64,000 nucleotides of DNA. Origin: Pseudomonas syringae. GTDB taxonomy: Bacteria > Pseudomonadota > Gammaproteobacteria > Pseudomonadales > Pseudomonadaceae. The notes below the pieces were generated by a model. It saw only the letters and a program-made list of their open reading frames with translations, made no database searches and had not been told where the DNA came from. The stretch covers positions 3,304,001 through 3,368,000 of the forward strand of contig NZ_CP066265.1 in NCBI RefSeq assembly GCF_023278085.1, written 5' to 3'. Positions 35,371 through 43,773 of this stretch are shown piece after piece; within the stretch, counting starts at the first letter, position 1; each line of letters opens with the position of its first letter. Position numbers and translations under genes: made by a program.

Positions 35371-35987
35371 GGCTTGGCAGCCCCTTCTTCGTTCGGCTGG
35401 CGGCCGCCGGTAATCATCGGTAACAAGGTGCTCGGCACCAGCACCACCAGCAGCAGATGCACCACAACAAACGCGCCGATCGCCGTCATCGCACCAAAAT
35501 GCACCCAGCGGGCAAAATCAAAACCACCCAGCAAGGCCACCAGCTCCTGGAACTGCACCGGCTTCCAGATGGCGAGCCCCGACACCACCACCAGCGCGCC
35601 CATGAGCAGCACCAGCCAATACATCAGGCGTTGCACGGCGTTGTACTGGCCTTTGACGTGCACCAGTCGAAAACGCATCGCATCAACAGCATCGCGCTTC
35701 ACCTCGGAAGGCCGAACCGGCAGCAGATCGCGCTTGAAATGGCGACTGAGCACGCCATACAGCACATACACCAGGCCGTTGATGACCAATAGCCACATCA
35801 CCGCGAAGTGCCAGGCAATGGAGCCGCCCAGCCAGCCGCCGAGTGTCAGGAATTTGGGAAAGGTGAACGGCATCAGCGGCGACGCGTTGTAGATGGCCCA
35901 ACCGCTCATGAACATGCAGACCATGCCCACCGCGTTGACCCAATGAGTCAAACGCACCGGCCACGGATGAATGGGACGGGTTTTCAT
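35367..35987 (-). CDS. Cytochrome b561 partner of the molybdoenzyme
   Basis: A 206-residue inner-membrane dihaem cytochrome b with four helices. Likely axial histidines are in PVRLTHWVN, WHFAVMWLLV, FARWVHFGAM and VVHLLLV. It would pass quinol electrons to the periplasmic molybdoenzyme whose gene overlaps its stop codon. It is not the MsrQ/YedZ type but takes the same place in the gene cluster. The ATG at 35987 has a GAGGGAT site; the frame runs on to 36110 without homology. Confidence 0.87.
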   Translation of the reverse strand: MKTRPIHPWPVRLTHWVNAVGMVCMFMSGWAIYNASPLMPFTFPKFLTLGGWLGGSIAWHFAVMWLLVINGLVYVLYGVLSRHFKRDLLPVRPSEVKRDAVDAMRFRLVHVKGQYNAVQRLMYWLVLLMGALVVVSGLAIWKPVQFQELVALLGGFDFARWVHFGAMTAIGAFVVVHLLLVVLVPSTLLPMITGGRQPNEEGAAKP

Positions 35988-36072
35988 GTCGAGATCCCTC
36001 TGAATCAGGCATAGCCGGAATGTAACGAGGGCAGGCGACCGGAGGCACCTGCCCTCGCGTGGTCGGCTGCAA

Positions 36073-36678
36073 TTACATCGGCGGTGTGAAACCGTTTTTG
36101 CCGACCGCAACGCCGCGCGCCGACTTGCCGTCGTCAGCCGGGAACACCACGACTTTGGCGCCTTTGGTCAGTTGATCGACCTTGCCTGGTTCGACGTAGG
36201 CGATAGGCACGTCCTGTGGCACCACCAGTTTCTTCTCGCCGCCTTCATACTTGACGGTCAGCGTACGCCCATCGGTCCCGGCCAACGTACCGACAGTGCC
36301 ATTGGTCATAGTGCCGGTGCTGCCATCAGCGTTTTCCCAGCCGTAATGGCCTTCGCCGCTGCCTTTGAGGCTCGCTTCAAAAACGGTCACTTCCAGCGCT
36401 TTCAACGTGCCGTCAGCCTGGGGTATGGCAGCCGAACCGACAAAACTGTCGCCTTTGATTTGCTTGAAGTCAGCTTCGGACACCAGACGGATACCGGTCT
36501 TGTCAGTCAGTTTGATACTTTCGTGCTGACCCGAACGGGTGGTGAAATCGAGGGTGTCGGCGCTCACGCTGTCGACAGTCCCGCGCATCGGTTTGACCAC
36601 CTTCATATCGGCGGCTTGAGTCATGACAGCGGCGCTGAGCAACAGCAGGCCAAACGTAGTGGAGAGTGCAGTCTTCAT
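36073..36678 (-). CDS. Periplasmic beta-rich protein of unknown function
   Basis: A 201-residue exported protein with a signal peptide MKTALSTTFGLLLLSAAVMTQA. The remainder consists of short strands resembling repeated OB/DUF5666-type barrels: MRGTVDSVSADTLDFTTRSG, then DGRTLTVKYEGGEKKLVVPQ and VKVVVFPAD-like sequence. Such proteins are sometimes mislabelled metal ABC transporter permease in pseudomonads, but it has no membrane segments beyond the leader. First gene of the three-gene minus-strand unit facing the two-component system, 85 bases before the cytochrome gene. Role unknown. Confidence 0.75.
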   Translation of the reverse strand: MKTALSTTFGLLLLSAAVMTQAADMKVVKPMRGTVDSVSADTLDFTTRSGQHESIKLTDKTGIRLVSEADFKQIKGDSFVGSAAIPQADGTLKALEVTVFEASLKGSGEGHYGWENADGSTGTMTNGTVGTLAGTDGRTLTVKYEGGEKKLVVPQDVPIAYVEPGKVDQLTKGAKVVVFPADDGKSARGVAVGKNGFTPPM

Positions 36679-36749
36679 CAGTACTTCCTTGGCAGTTGAG
36701 ATCTGAGAACCATCCTTGCACCGCTACCGGCACCGTAGAATGACCGGGC

Positions 36750-36767
36750 AATGACATTTTTGTCATT
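36750..36767. promoter_or_regulatory. CusR/HprR-like box
   Basis: AATGACA-TTTT-TGTCATT is a perfect 7-4-7 palindrome. It matches the core of the E. coli CusR box AATGACAANNTTGTCATT except at one position. It lies between the divergent response regulator gene and the periplasmic/cytochrome/molybdoenzyme unit, and a further AATGAC half-site occurs at 36739-36744. Confidence 0.75.
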
Positions 36768-36848
36768 CGCCGGACACCTTGTCGGCAACTGGTTAGACTC
36801 CGGCATCGGCGCAAAAAGGGCGCCTGCAAAAGCGTAGCGGACAAAACG

Positions 36849-37538
36849 ATGCATATCCTGCTAATTGAAGACGACACCAAAACCGGCGAGTACCTGAAGA
36901 AGGGCCTCGGCGAATCCGGCTACGGGGTCGACTGGACCCAGCACGGTGCCGACGGCCTGCACCTGGCGCTGGAAAACCGTTACGACCTGATCGTGCTGGA
37001 CGTGATGCTGCCCGGCATCGACGGCTGGCAGATCATCGAAGTACTGCGCGCCCGGCAGGACGTGCCCGTGCTGTTCCTCACCGCCCGCGACCAGTTGCAG
37101 GACCGGATTCGCGGCCTGGAGCTGGGCGCTGACGACTACCTGGTCAAGCCGTTTTCCTTCACCGAACTGCTGCTGCGCATCCGCACCATCCTGCGCCGTG
37201 GCGTGGTCCGCGAGGCCGATCATTTTCACCTGGCCGATCTGGAGCTCGATCTGCTGCGTCGCCGCGTGACGCGTCAGCAACAAGTCATCGTGCTGACCAA
37301 CAAGGAGTTCGCCCTGCTGCATCTATTGCTGCGTCGCGAAGGTGATGTGCTGTCACGAGCGCAGATCGCCTCGGAAGTCTGGGACATGAATTTCGACAGC
37401 GACACCAACGTGGTGGACGTTGCCATCAAGCGCCTGCGCAGCAAGGTCGACCTGCCCTATCCGGTCAAACTCATCCACACGGTGCGCGGCATCGGTTACG
37501 TGTGCGAGGTACGGCCATGCGACGTCAGCCTTCCCTGA
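36849..37538 (+). CDS. Heavy-metal type response regulator (CusR/HprR-like)
   Basis: A 229-residue OmpR-family response regulator. The receiver domain has acidic residues DD at 8 and 9, the phospho-acceptor D51 in IVLDVMLPG, and the conserved lysine in LVKPFS near 100. The C-terminal winged helix ends in the heavy-metal subgroup signature [15 protein letters not shown]...[12 protein letters not shown]. It overlaps the sensor kinase by 22 bases and is divergent from the redox genes across a CusR-like palindrome, so those are its likely targets. Signal could be metal or reactive oxygen/chlorine as for HprRS. Confidence 0.9.
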   Translation: MHILLIEDDTKTGEYLKKGLGESGYGVDWTQHGADGLHLALENRYDLIVLDVMLPGIDGWQIIEVLRARQDVPVLFLTARDQLQDRIRGLELGADDYLVKPFSFTELLLRIRTILRRGVVREADHFHLADLELDLLRRRVTRQQQVIVLTNKEFALLHLLLRREGDVLSRAQIASEVWDMNFDSDTNVVDVAIKRLRSKVDLPYPVKLIHTVRGIGYVCEVRPCDVSLP

Positions 37539-38905
37539 CCCTGCGCTCGACCCTCGCCTTCGCGCTGGTGGCAATGTTGACCGTCAGCGGTGCGGGCCTT
37601 TACCTGTACCAGTCCATCGAACAGACCGTCATGCAACGCAGCGACCATGCGGTGCTGGCGCGCCTCGACCATTTTCGCAAGCTGCTGCGCTACGACCTGA
37701 CCATGGACAACCTCAAAGGCAGCCCGCAACTGTTCGAGAACATGCTCGACAGCGAGGAAGACATCTTCATCATCGGCGAACCGGGCAAGCCGCCGGTGAT
37801 TTCGGTCAACCCGCAACATGCACCGCTACCGGAACTGCCCACCGTGGCGCAGGACCAGCCGTTACAAGTCGATGACCTGCGCAGCGGCATGAGTCTGCAA
37901 GGCGTGCCTTTGCGTGCTGCGGCGGCACAGGTCGTGTCCAATGGCGTCGAGGTGCGCTTGCAGGCGGCGCACCTGATGGTCAAGGAAATGGCCATGCTCG
38001 CCAGCTTCCGTCAACGCATCTATATAGCTGTGGTGCTGGTGTTTCTGATCACCGCGCTGCTGGGTTATGTACTGCTGCGGCGCGGTCTGCGGCCGTTGCG
38101 CAGGATGGCGGCGCACGCAGCGGCAATCACCCCGGCCAGCCTGCACAAGCGGCTCGACAGCCGCGATACGCCGGTCGAATTGCAACAATTGAGCGACGCC
38201 TTCAATGCCATGCTCGACCGGCTGGACGACGGTTATCGGCGTTTGACGCAGTTTTCTGCCGACCTGGCCCACGAGATTCGCACCCCGGTCGGCTCGCTGA
38301 TGGGCCATTGTCAGGTTGCCCTGCGCCAGAACCGCAGCGTCGACGAGTATCAGGCGCTGCTGGCCTCGAATCTGGAAGAGCTGGAGCGCATCTCGCGGCT
38401 GGTGGAAAGCATTCTGTTTCTGGCCCGCGCCGATGAAGCCCAGGCCGCGCTGGAACGTCAGTCGCTGGACCTGCACGATGAACTGCAACGAGTGGCGGGC
38501 TATTTCGAAGGGTTGGCAGAAGAACGCAATCTGACCCTGAGCACCCGCGGGCAAGGGACGCTGCTGGCCGATCCGATCCTGCTGCGCCGTGCATTGAGCA
38601 ATCTGGTGGCCAACGCCATTCGCTATGCCGATGAAGACAGCGAGATTCTGATGCGTGTCGCTGCGGTTGATCGACACTGGAGAATCGATGTGGAAAATTG
38701 CGGGCCGGTGCTGCCGGAGACCACCCTCGCCCGGCTGTTCGATCGTTTCTATCGTGGCGACGCCTCACGCCATGAAAGCTCTGACTCCAATGGCCTGGGC
38801 CTGGCGATTGTCACGGCGATCATGCACCTGCATGGCGGCCGGGTCGAAGTCGCTCAACCCGCCGCGGGCAGAATCCGCTTCAGCCTGATATTTCCAGTGG
38901 CGTAA
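37517..38905 (+). CDS. Heavy-metal type sensor histidine kinase
   Basis: A 462-residue membrane kinase. TM1 lies at about 10 to 32 and a periplasmic loop of about 140 residues follows, then TM2 near 165 to 185 and HAMP. The H-box is [13 protein letters not shown] with H252, followed by N, G1 and G2 boxes ([26 protein letters not shown]). The periplasmic loop is typical of the CusS/IrlS group. Starts at ATG 37517 inside the regulator gene, implying translational coupling. Confidence 0.9.
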   Translation: MRRQPSLTLRSTLAFALVAMLTVSGAGLYLYQSIEQTVMQRSDHAVLARLDHFRKLLRYDLTMDNLKGSPQLFENMLDSEEDIFIIGEPGKPPVISVNPQHAPLPELPTVAQDQPLQVDDLRSGMSLQGVPLRAAAAQVVSNGVEVRLQAAHLMVKEMAMLASFRQRIYIAVVLVFLITALLGYVLLRRGLRPLRRMAAHAAAITPASLHKRLDSRDTPVELQQLSDAFNAMLDRLDDGYRRLTQFSADLAHEIRTPVGSLMGHCQVALRQNRSVDEYQALLASNLEELERISRLVESILFLARADEAQAALERQSLDLHDELQRVAGYFEGLAEERNLTLSTRGQGTLLADPILLRRALSNLVANAIRYADEDSEILMRVAAVDRHWRIDVENCGPVLPETTLARLFDRFYRGDASRHESSDSNGLGLAIVTAIMHLHGGRVEVAQPAAGRIRFSLIFPVA

Positions 38906-38924
38906 ATGTTCCGGCCCGCAAAGA

Positions 38925-39593
38925 TCACGTCTTCTTTTCGTGAGCGATGGCCAGCTTGTAGAACGTGGCCGAGCCGCCTTCAGTGGTGTAGCCCGTGTTG
39001 TCCTGGGTGTAGACCCCTGCCTTGAAGTAGAACAGCTTGCTGCCCCAGGCTGAATCCAGCTTGGCGTACCAGACCGCGTCAAAAGCATTGACCGTCAGAT
39101 CACCGGTACTCGACAGGTTGATGGTGTAGTTGAACTGCTGATCGAGCGGCACGCCCTGCGCGATGGTGATGACTTCGATTTCCGAATCCGGCGTGCGGCG
39201 AAACTTGGCGACAATGTTGCCTGTCTTCAGCTTCTCCTTGTACTGGTATTCCACCTTCAACAGCGGCTCGGTGCTCTGGTAGCAGTGAATCTGGCCGATC
39301 ACGATCTTGCCACTGGACGGCACTTGATCGACTTCCAGCGTAGCGCGCAGAAAATTGTTGGCACTGGAATAGGCCCAGTTGAAAACCCTGCCGTCGGCCG
39401 TTGTCTCGCGTAACTCGGAACGCGGGTACTTGGCGTTCTCGGTGGTCGACCCGGTCACCGGCGCCCAGAAAAACAGCGTGTCTCCCGATTGAAAATAGCC
39501 GTCCCGATAGCCCTTTACCAATTTGGGGGTCTCAATGATGGTCGCAGGACTACCGACGGGTACGGAAAGATTCCAGGTGGCAAGGTCGATCAT
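38925..39593 (-). CDS. Alginate lyase, polysaccharide lyase family 7
   Basis: A 222-residue PL7 lyase that cleaves alginate by beta-elimination. The three PL7 motifs are visible: RSELRE near 58 to 63, QIH near 100 and YFKAGVYTQ near 190. No signal peptide is present with the ATG at 39593; the frame extends to 39653 with a positively charged segment that is a poor leader. Short pseudomonad PL7 proteins of this size are common. The gene stands alone, converging on the kinase gene and far from any alginate synthesis genes. Confidence 0.88.
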   Translation of the reverse strand: MIDLATWNLSVPVGSPATIIETPKLVKGYRDGYFQSGDTLFFWAPVTGSTTENAKYPRSELRETTADGRVFNWAYSSANNFLRATLEVDQVPSSGKIVIGQIHCYQSTEPLLKVEYQYKEKLKTGNIVAKFRRTPDSEIEVITIAQGVPLDQQFNYTINLSSTGDLTVNAFDAVWYAKLDSAWGSKLFYFKAGVYTQDNTGYTTEGGSATFYKLAIAHEKKT

Positions 39594-40057
39594 GGAGTAG
39601 CTCGCAGGGCACGCGTTGCGCACCAGCAGGATGGCTCTGGAACGGGCATGCAAGCCCGTTGCGTTCAGGGAGACTATCGGCTTAATCGTTTAATTATTAA
39701 ACAGCAACGACAACACATTGGCGTCAACAAAATGCCTAAATCGCCCAAATGCCACTACTTCGATATCAAACTTCGTAACCAAGCCAAGTGCCACTACTGG
39801 CCTGCAGACTGCGATTAACGTGAGAACTGTTCTCGCGATCGGCGTCATTTTTTTGAATGTATCGCGACCCATACAGAACAAAATCATGCAAATTACCGAC
39901 AGACGGTCGCGATTATTTTCAGTCTGAGTGAACTTAACGCGCCTGACACTGACAAAGCGCCCCTTTTCAAGAAGCGCAGGTGCGTCAAAATCGGCATTTT
40001 GCGAAGGCTTACCTCAACGCTGATTCAAGAACCTCACTGCCATCGGGCAGCTTCGGG
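39594..40057. other. Non-coding region
   Basis: About 460 bases between the alginate lyase and the MarR promoter, A+T-richer than its surroundings, particularly 39680-39910. Short open frames on both strands have no domain. I see no terminator or RNA gene that I can defend. Confidence 0.4.
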
Positions 40058-40134
40058 TTGACTGTAAGCAGTTGTTACGGGATATTAGTTAGCAAGCTAT
40101 TTATCTCCTTGCTAACAATATCGCTCCTAACTAA
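40058..40134 (+). promoter_or_regulatory. Promoter and MarR operator of the efflux operon
   Basis: TTGACT (40058-40063) and GATATT (40081-40086), 17 bases apart, form a plausible sigma-70 promoter. Two nested inverted repeats follow: GTTAGCAAG (40088-40096) with CTTGCTAAC (40108-40116), and TTAGTTAG (40085-40092) with CTAACTAA (40127-40134). They overlap the -10 and start region, as expected for MarR autorepression. Confidence 0.65.
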
Positions 40135-40149
40135 ATCTCTGGTGCCTTC

Positions 40150-40602
40150 ATGTCTGTCGAATCACTGCATCGGGCAATCAGCAGTGGTCTGGTGGCGGCC
40201 TCTCGTCAATGGCGACGCATCTGTCAGAACACGCTGGTGACCTATGGCATTTCCGAAGCCTGCGCAGGGCCGCTGCTGGCCATCGCGCGCTTGGGCGACG
40301 GCGCGCACCAGGTGAAAGTGGCCCAGGCGGCTGGCATGGAAAGCCCGACGCTGGTCCGCCTGCTCGATCAGCTGTGCAAGGCCGGCATCGTCTGCCGTAC
40401 TGAAGATCCCAACGACCGCCGCGCCAAGGCCTTGAGCCTGACGGAGAAAGGCCGCGCACTGGCCAGCGCCATCGAGGCGGAATTGACCCGCTTGCGCGCC
40501 GACGTACTTCAAGGCCTGCAACCCGCCGACCTGGAAGCCACTGTGCGAGTGTTGCAGGCATTTGCCGATGCCGCGCAGCGTGAACACGGGAGCCCGGTTT
40601 GA
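40150..40602 (+). CDS. MarR family regulator of the efflux operon
   Basis: A 150-residue winged-helix repressor. The recognition region is HQVKVAQAAGMESPTLVRLLDQL (about 58 to 80), followed by the wing CRTEDPNDRRAKALSLTEKG, the MarR hallmark. It is the first gene of a five-gene efflux unit; its TGA overlaps the TTG start of the next gene. It resembles the SlyA/AaeR-like regulators of aromatic or fusaric-acid efflux. Inducer unknown. No strong ribosome site is visible before the ATG. Confidence 0.9.
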   Translation: MSVESLHRAISSGLVAASRQWRRICQNTLVTYGISEACAGPLLAIARLGDGAHQVKVAQAAGMESPTLVRLLDQLCKAGIVCRTEDPNDRRAKALSLTEKGRALASAIEAELTRLRADVLQGLQPADLEATVRVLQAFADAAQREHGSPV

Positions 40603-42686
40603 ACGGTTTTTTCTCCAGCGTGCCACCGGCACGCGACTGGTTCTACGGTGTGCGCACCTTCGGCGCGTCGATGCTGGCGCTTTATATCGCGCTGCTGATG
40701 GAAATGCCCCGCCCGTACTGGGCGATGGCCACCGTGTACATCGTCTCCAGCCCGTTCGTAGGCCCGACCAGCTCCAAAGCGCTGTACCGCGCTGCCGGAA
40801 CGCTGGCCGGTGCGGCGGCTTCCGTACTGCTGGTGCCGATGTTCGTGCAAACACCGCTGTTATTGGCCATCGTGGTCGGGCTGTGGACCGGTACGCTGCT
40901 GTTTCTGTCCCTGCACCTGCGCACCGCGAACAGCTATGCGCTGATGCTGGCCGGCTACACCATGCCGCTGATTTCCCTGCCGGTGGTCGACAATCCACAG
41001 GCGGTATTCGATATCGCCGTGTCGCGCACCGAGGAAATCTTCCTCGGCATCATTTGCGCTGCGGTCATCGGCGCGATGTTCTGGCCGCGCCGCCTGGCAC
41101 CGGTGTTTCAGGCCACTACGGAGAAGTGGTTCAGTGACGCCTCGACCTACAGCGAGCGCTTCATCAGTCGCAGCTGTCAGGCCGAGGAAATCGGCGCACT
41201 GCGCAACGCGATGGTCGGCAGTTTCAACTCGCTGGAAATGATGATCGGCCAGTTACGCCACGAAGGCGCACGCAAGCAAACCGTGCGCAACGCCAACGAA
41301 CTGCGCGGCCGGATGATCCATCTGCTGCCGGTCATTGATGCACTTGACGACGCGCTATGGGCGCTGGAACGGCGCACGCCCGAGCTTCTGGCTAGCGTCT
41401 CGCCGTTGTTGCAGCACGTCTACGACTGGCTGAAAAATACCGCCGAAGGTCCGCAAGACGAGCAATGGCAGCAGTTGCACGCTGAGCTGGAGCGCTTGCA
41501 ACCGGACTCCGTGCAACTGGACGATCGTGATCAGTTGCTGCTGTCCAACACCCTGTTCCGCCTCAGCGAATGGATTGATCTGTGGCAGGACTGCCGCACC
41601 CTGCAATACGCGATCAAGACCGACGATCAGACACCCTGGCGTGCGGTGTATCGCCATTGGCGACTGGGCCGGCTGACGCCGTTTCTTGATCGCGGCCTGA
41701 TGCTCTATTCGGTGGCCTCGACCGTGCTGGCGATCATCGCCGCATCGGTGCTGTGGATTCTGCTCGGCTGGAAGGACGGCGCCAGTGCGGTGGCGCTGGC
41801 GGCAGTGTCGTGCAGCTTCTTTGCAGCGATGGACGACCCGGCCCCGCAAATCTACCGGTTCTTTTTCTGGACCATGCTGTCGGTGGTGTTTGCCAGCCTG
41901 TACCTGTTCGTGGTGCTGCCCAACCTGCACGACTTCCCGATGCTGGTGCTGGCCTTCGCCGTGCCGTTCATTTGTGTCGGCACCCTGACCGTGCAGCCGC
42001 GCTTCTTTCTCGGCACGCTGCTGACCATCGTCAACACCTCGTCCTTCATCAGCATCCAGAGCGCCTACGATGCGGACTTCATGAACTTCCTCAACTCCAA
42101 CCTGGCGGGTCCGGCCGGGCTGTTGTTTGCCTTTATCTGGACACTGGTGTTTCGCCCGTTCGGGGTTGAACTGGCAGTCAAACGCCTGACCCGCTTCAGC
42201 TGGCGCGACATTGCCAGCCTCAGCGAGGAATCATCGCTGGCCGAGCACCGGCGCATGGGCGTGCAGATGCTCGACCGTCTGATGCAGCAACTGCCGCGTC
42301 TGACGCTCACCGCGCAGGACACCGGCATTGCCCTGCGCGAACTGCGAGTGGCGCTGAACATGCTCGACCTGCTTGCCTACACCCGGCGTGCCACACCCGC
42401 TGCCCAAGCGCAGTTGCGTCAGGTGATCGATGAGGTCAGCGGTTATTTCAAGCACTGCAGCAAAGCCGGTGAACGACTGCCCGCACCGCGAGGCCTGTTG
42501 ATGGCCATGGACCGCGCGCGCCGCGCGCTGACCGATCAGGAAATGGGCGACAACCCGGCCCGTGTCCACCTGCTGCACGCGCTCAGCGGCCTGCGTCTGG
42601 CGTTGTTGCCGGGCGTAGAGATCGTCACCGTGGGCGGGGAAATGACCGAGCAACTGCCGCACAACATCGATGGAGCGCCCCTGTGA
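40599..42686 (+). CDS. FUSC family inner-membrane efflux protein (AaeB-like)
   Basis: A 695-residue protein with the FUSC (fusaric acid resistance) architecture: six N-terminal helices (about 15 to 165), a cytoplasmic region of about 190 residues, a second membrane block (about 360 to 530) and a C-terminal cytoplasmic domain. Motifs include PYWAMATVYIVSSPFVGPTSSKALYR and the second-half GWKDGASAVALAAV. The TTG start at 40599 is dictated by the TTGA overlap with marR and a CGGGAG site upstream. It acts with the HlyD and outer membrane proteins below to export aromatic acids or phenolics; the substrate is inferred from family. Confidence 0.9.
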   Translation: MNGFFSSVPPARDWFYGVRTFGASMLALYIALLMEMPRPYWAMATVYIVSSPFVGPTSSKALYRAAGTLAGAAASVLLVPMFVQTPLLLAIVVGLWTGTLLFLSLHLRTANSYALMLAGYTMPLISLPVVDNPQAVFDIAVSRTEEIFLGIICAAVIGAMFWPRRLAPVFQATTEKWFSDASTYSERFISRSCQAEEIGALRNAMVGSFNSLEMMIGQLRHEGARKQTVRNANELRGRMIHLLPVIDALDDALWALERRTPELLASVSPLLQHVYDWLKNTAEGPQDEQWQQLHAELERLQPDSVQLDDRDQLLLSNTLFRLSEWIDLWQDCRTLQYAIKTDDQTPWRAVYRHWRLGRLTPFLDRGLMLYSVASTVLAIIAASVLWILLGWKDGASAVALAAVSCSFFAAMDDPAPQIYRFFFWTMLSVVFASLYLFVVLPNLHDFPMLVLAFAVPFICVGTLTVQPRFFLGTLLTIVNTSSFISIQSAYDADFMNFLNSNLAGPAGLLFAFIWTLVFRPFGVELAVKRLTRFSWRDIASLSEESSLAEHRRMGVQMLDRLMQQLPRLTLTAQDTGIALRELRVALNMLDLLAYTRRATPAAQAQLRQVIDEVSGYFKHCSKAGERLPAPRGLLMAMDRARRALTDQEMGDNPARVHLLHALSGLRLALLPGVEIVTVGGEMTEQLPHNIDGAPL

Positions 42687-42892
42687 TCGGTGATCTGGAC
42701 ATCAGCGGGATCTTCATTCCCACGTTCCTGGCGATGATGGGCATCGCCTATCTGCTGTTTCTCGGAGTGCACGCAGTGCTGCTGCGTGCGCACTTCTACC
42801 GCCTGGTCTGGCACCGGGCTTTATTCAACGTAGGTCTATACGCTTTGTTGCTCGGCGCCGTGGATACTCTCAGTCGATACCTGATGACATGA
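42683..42892 (+). CDS. DUF1656 small membrane protein (AaeX-like)
   Basis: A 69-residue protein with two membrane helices (about 10 to 30 and 43 to 65), typical of DUF1656/AaeX proteins that sit between FUSC and HlyD genes. Starts at GTG within the GTGA overlap with the FUSC stop and ends in an ATGA overlap with the next gene. Probably an accessory subunit; exact role unknown. Confidence 0.87.
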   Translation: MIGDLDISGIFIPTFLAMMGIAYLLFLGVHAVLLRAHFYRLVWHRALFNVGLYALLLGAVDTLSRYLMT

Positions 42893-43773
42893 AAAAACCG
42901 ATACTGACACTGGGCCGCGTGGTCCTGACCCTGCTGGTTGTCACCCTGGCCGCCGTCGTCGTGTGGCGGATGGTGATGTATTACATGTATGCGCCGTGGA
43001 CCCGAGACGGCCACATTCGCGCCGATGTCGTGCAGATCGCGCCGGACGTGTCCGGGCTGATTCAAAAGGTCGAGGTGACTGACAACCAGCCGGTACACAA
43101 AGGCCAGGTGCTGTTCACCATCGATCAGGACCGCTTCCGCCTGTCGTTGCGTCAGGCTCAGGCCACGGTCGCCGAGCGCCAGGAAACCTGGCAGCAGGCG
43201 CGGCGCGAGAACACGCGTAACCGCAGCCTCGGCAATCTGGTCGCCCGTGAGCAACTGGAAGAAAGCCAGTCCCGGGAAGCCCGCGCACTGTCAGCGCTGG
43301 GTGAGGCACGGGTGGCCGTGGACGCTGCGCAACTGAATCTGGATCGCTCGGTGATTCGCAGCCCGGTAGACGGCTACCTCAACGACCGCGCGCCCCGCGA
43401 GCATGAGTTCGTCACTGCCGGGCGTCCGGTGCTGTCGGTGGTCGATGCGGCTTCGTTCCACATCGACGGCTATTTCGAGGAAACCAAGCTGGACGGCATT
43501 CATGTCGGCCAGGGCGTGGACATTCGCGTCATCGGCGACAACGCCCGGCTGACCGGCCATGTAGTGAGCATCGTCGCCGGTATCGAAGACCGCGACCGCA
43601 CCAGCGGCTCGAACCTGCTGCCCAACGTCAACCCGGCGTTCAGTTGGGTGCGGCTGGCGCAGCGGATTCCAGTGCGGATCGCCTTCGACGATGTGCCCAA
43701 GGACTTCCGCATGATCGCCGGGCGGACCGCGACGGTGTCGATCATCGCGGATACCCAGGAGACCAGCCGATGA
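42889..43773 (+). CDS. HlyD family periplasmic adaptor (AaeA/EmrA-like)
   Basis: A 294-residue membrane fusion protein. One N-terminal helix (about 8 to 30) anchors it. The lipoyl-type barrel begins at YAPWTRDGHIRADVVQIAPDVSG, a helical hairpin runs from about 85 to 140, and the second lipoyl half contains VIRSPVDGYLNDR. It bridges the FUSC pump and the outer membrane channel. Overlaps both neighbours by 4 bases. Confidence 0.92.
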   Translation: MKKPILTLGRVVLTLLVVTLAAVVVWRMVMYYMYAPWTRDGHIRADVVQIAPDVSGLIQKVEVTDNQPVHKGQVLFTIDQDRFRLSLRQAQATVAERQETWQQARRENTRNRSLGNLVAREQLEESQSREARALSALGEARVAVDAAQLNLDRSVIRSPVDGYLNDRAPREHEFVTAGRPVLSVVDAASFHIDGYFEETKLDGIHVGQGVDIRVIGDNARLTGHVVSIVAGIEDRDRTSGSNLLPNVNPAFSWVRLAQRIPVRIAFDDVPKDFRMIAGRTATVSIIADTQETSR

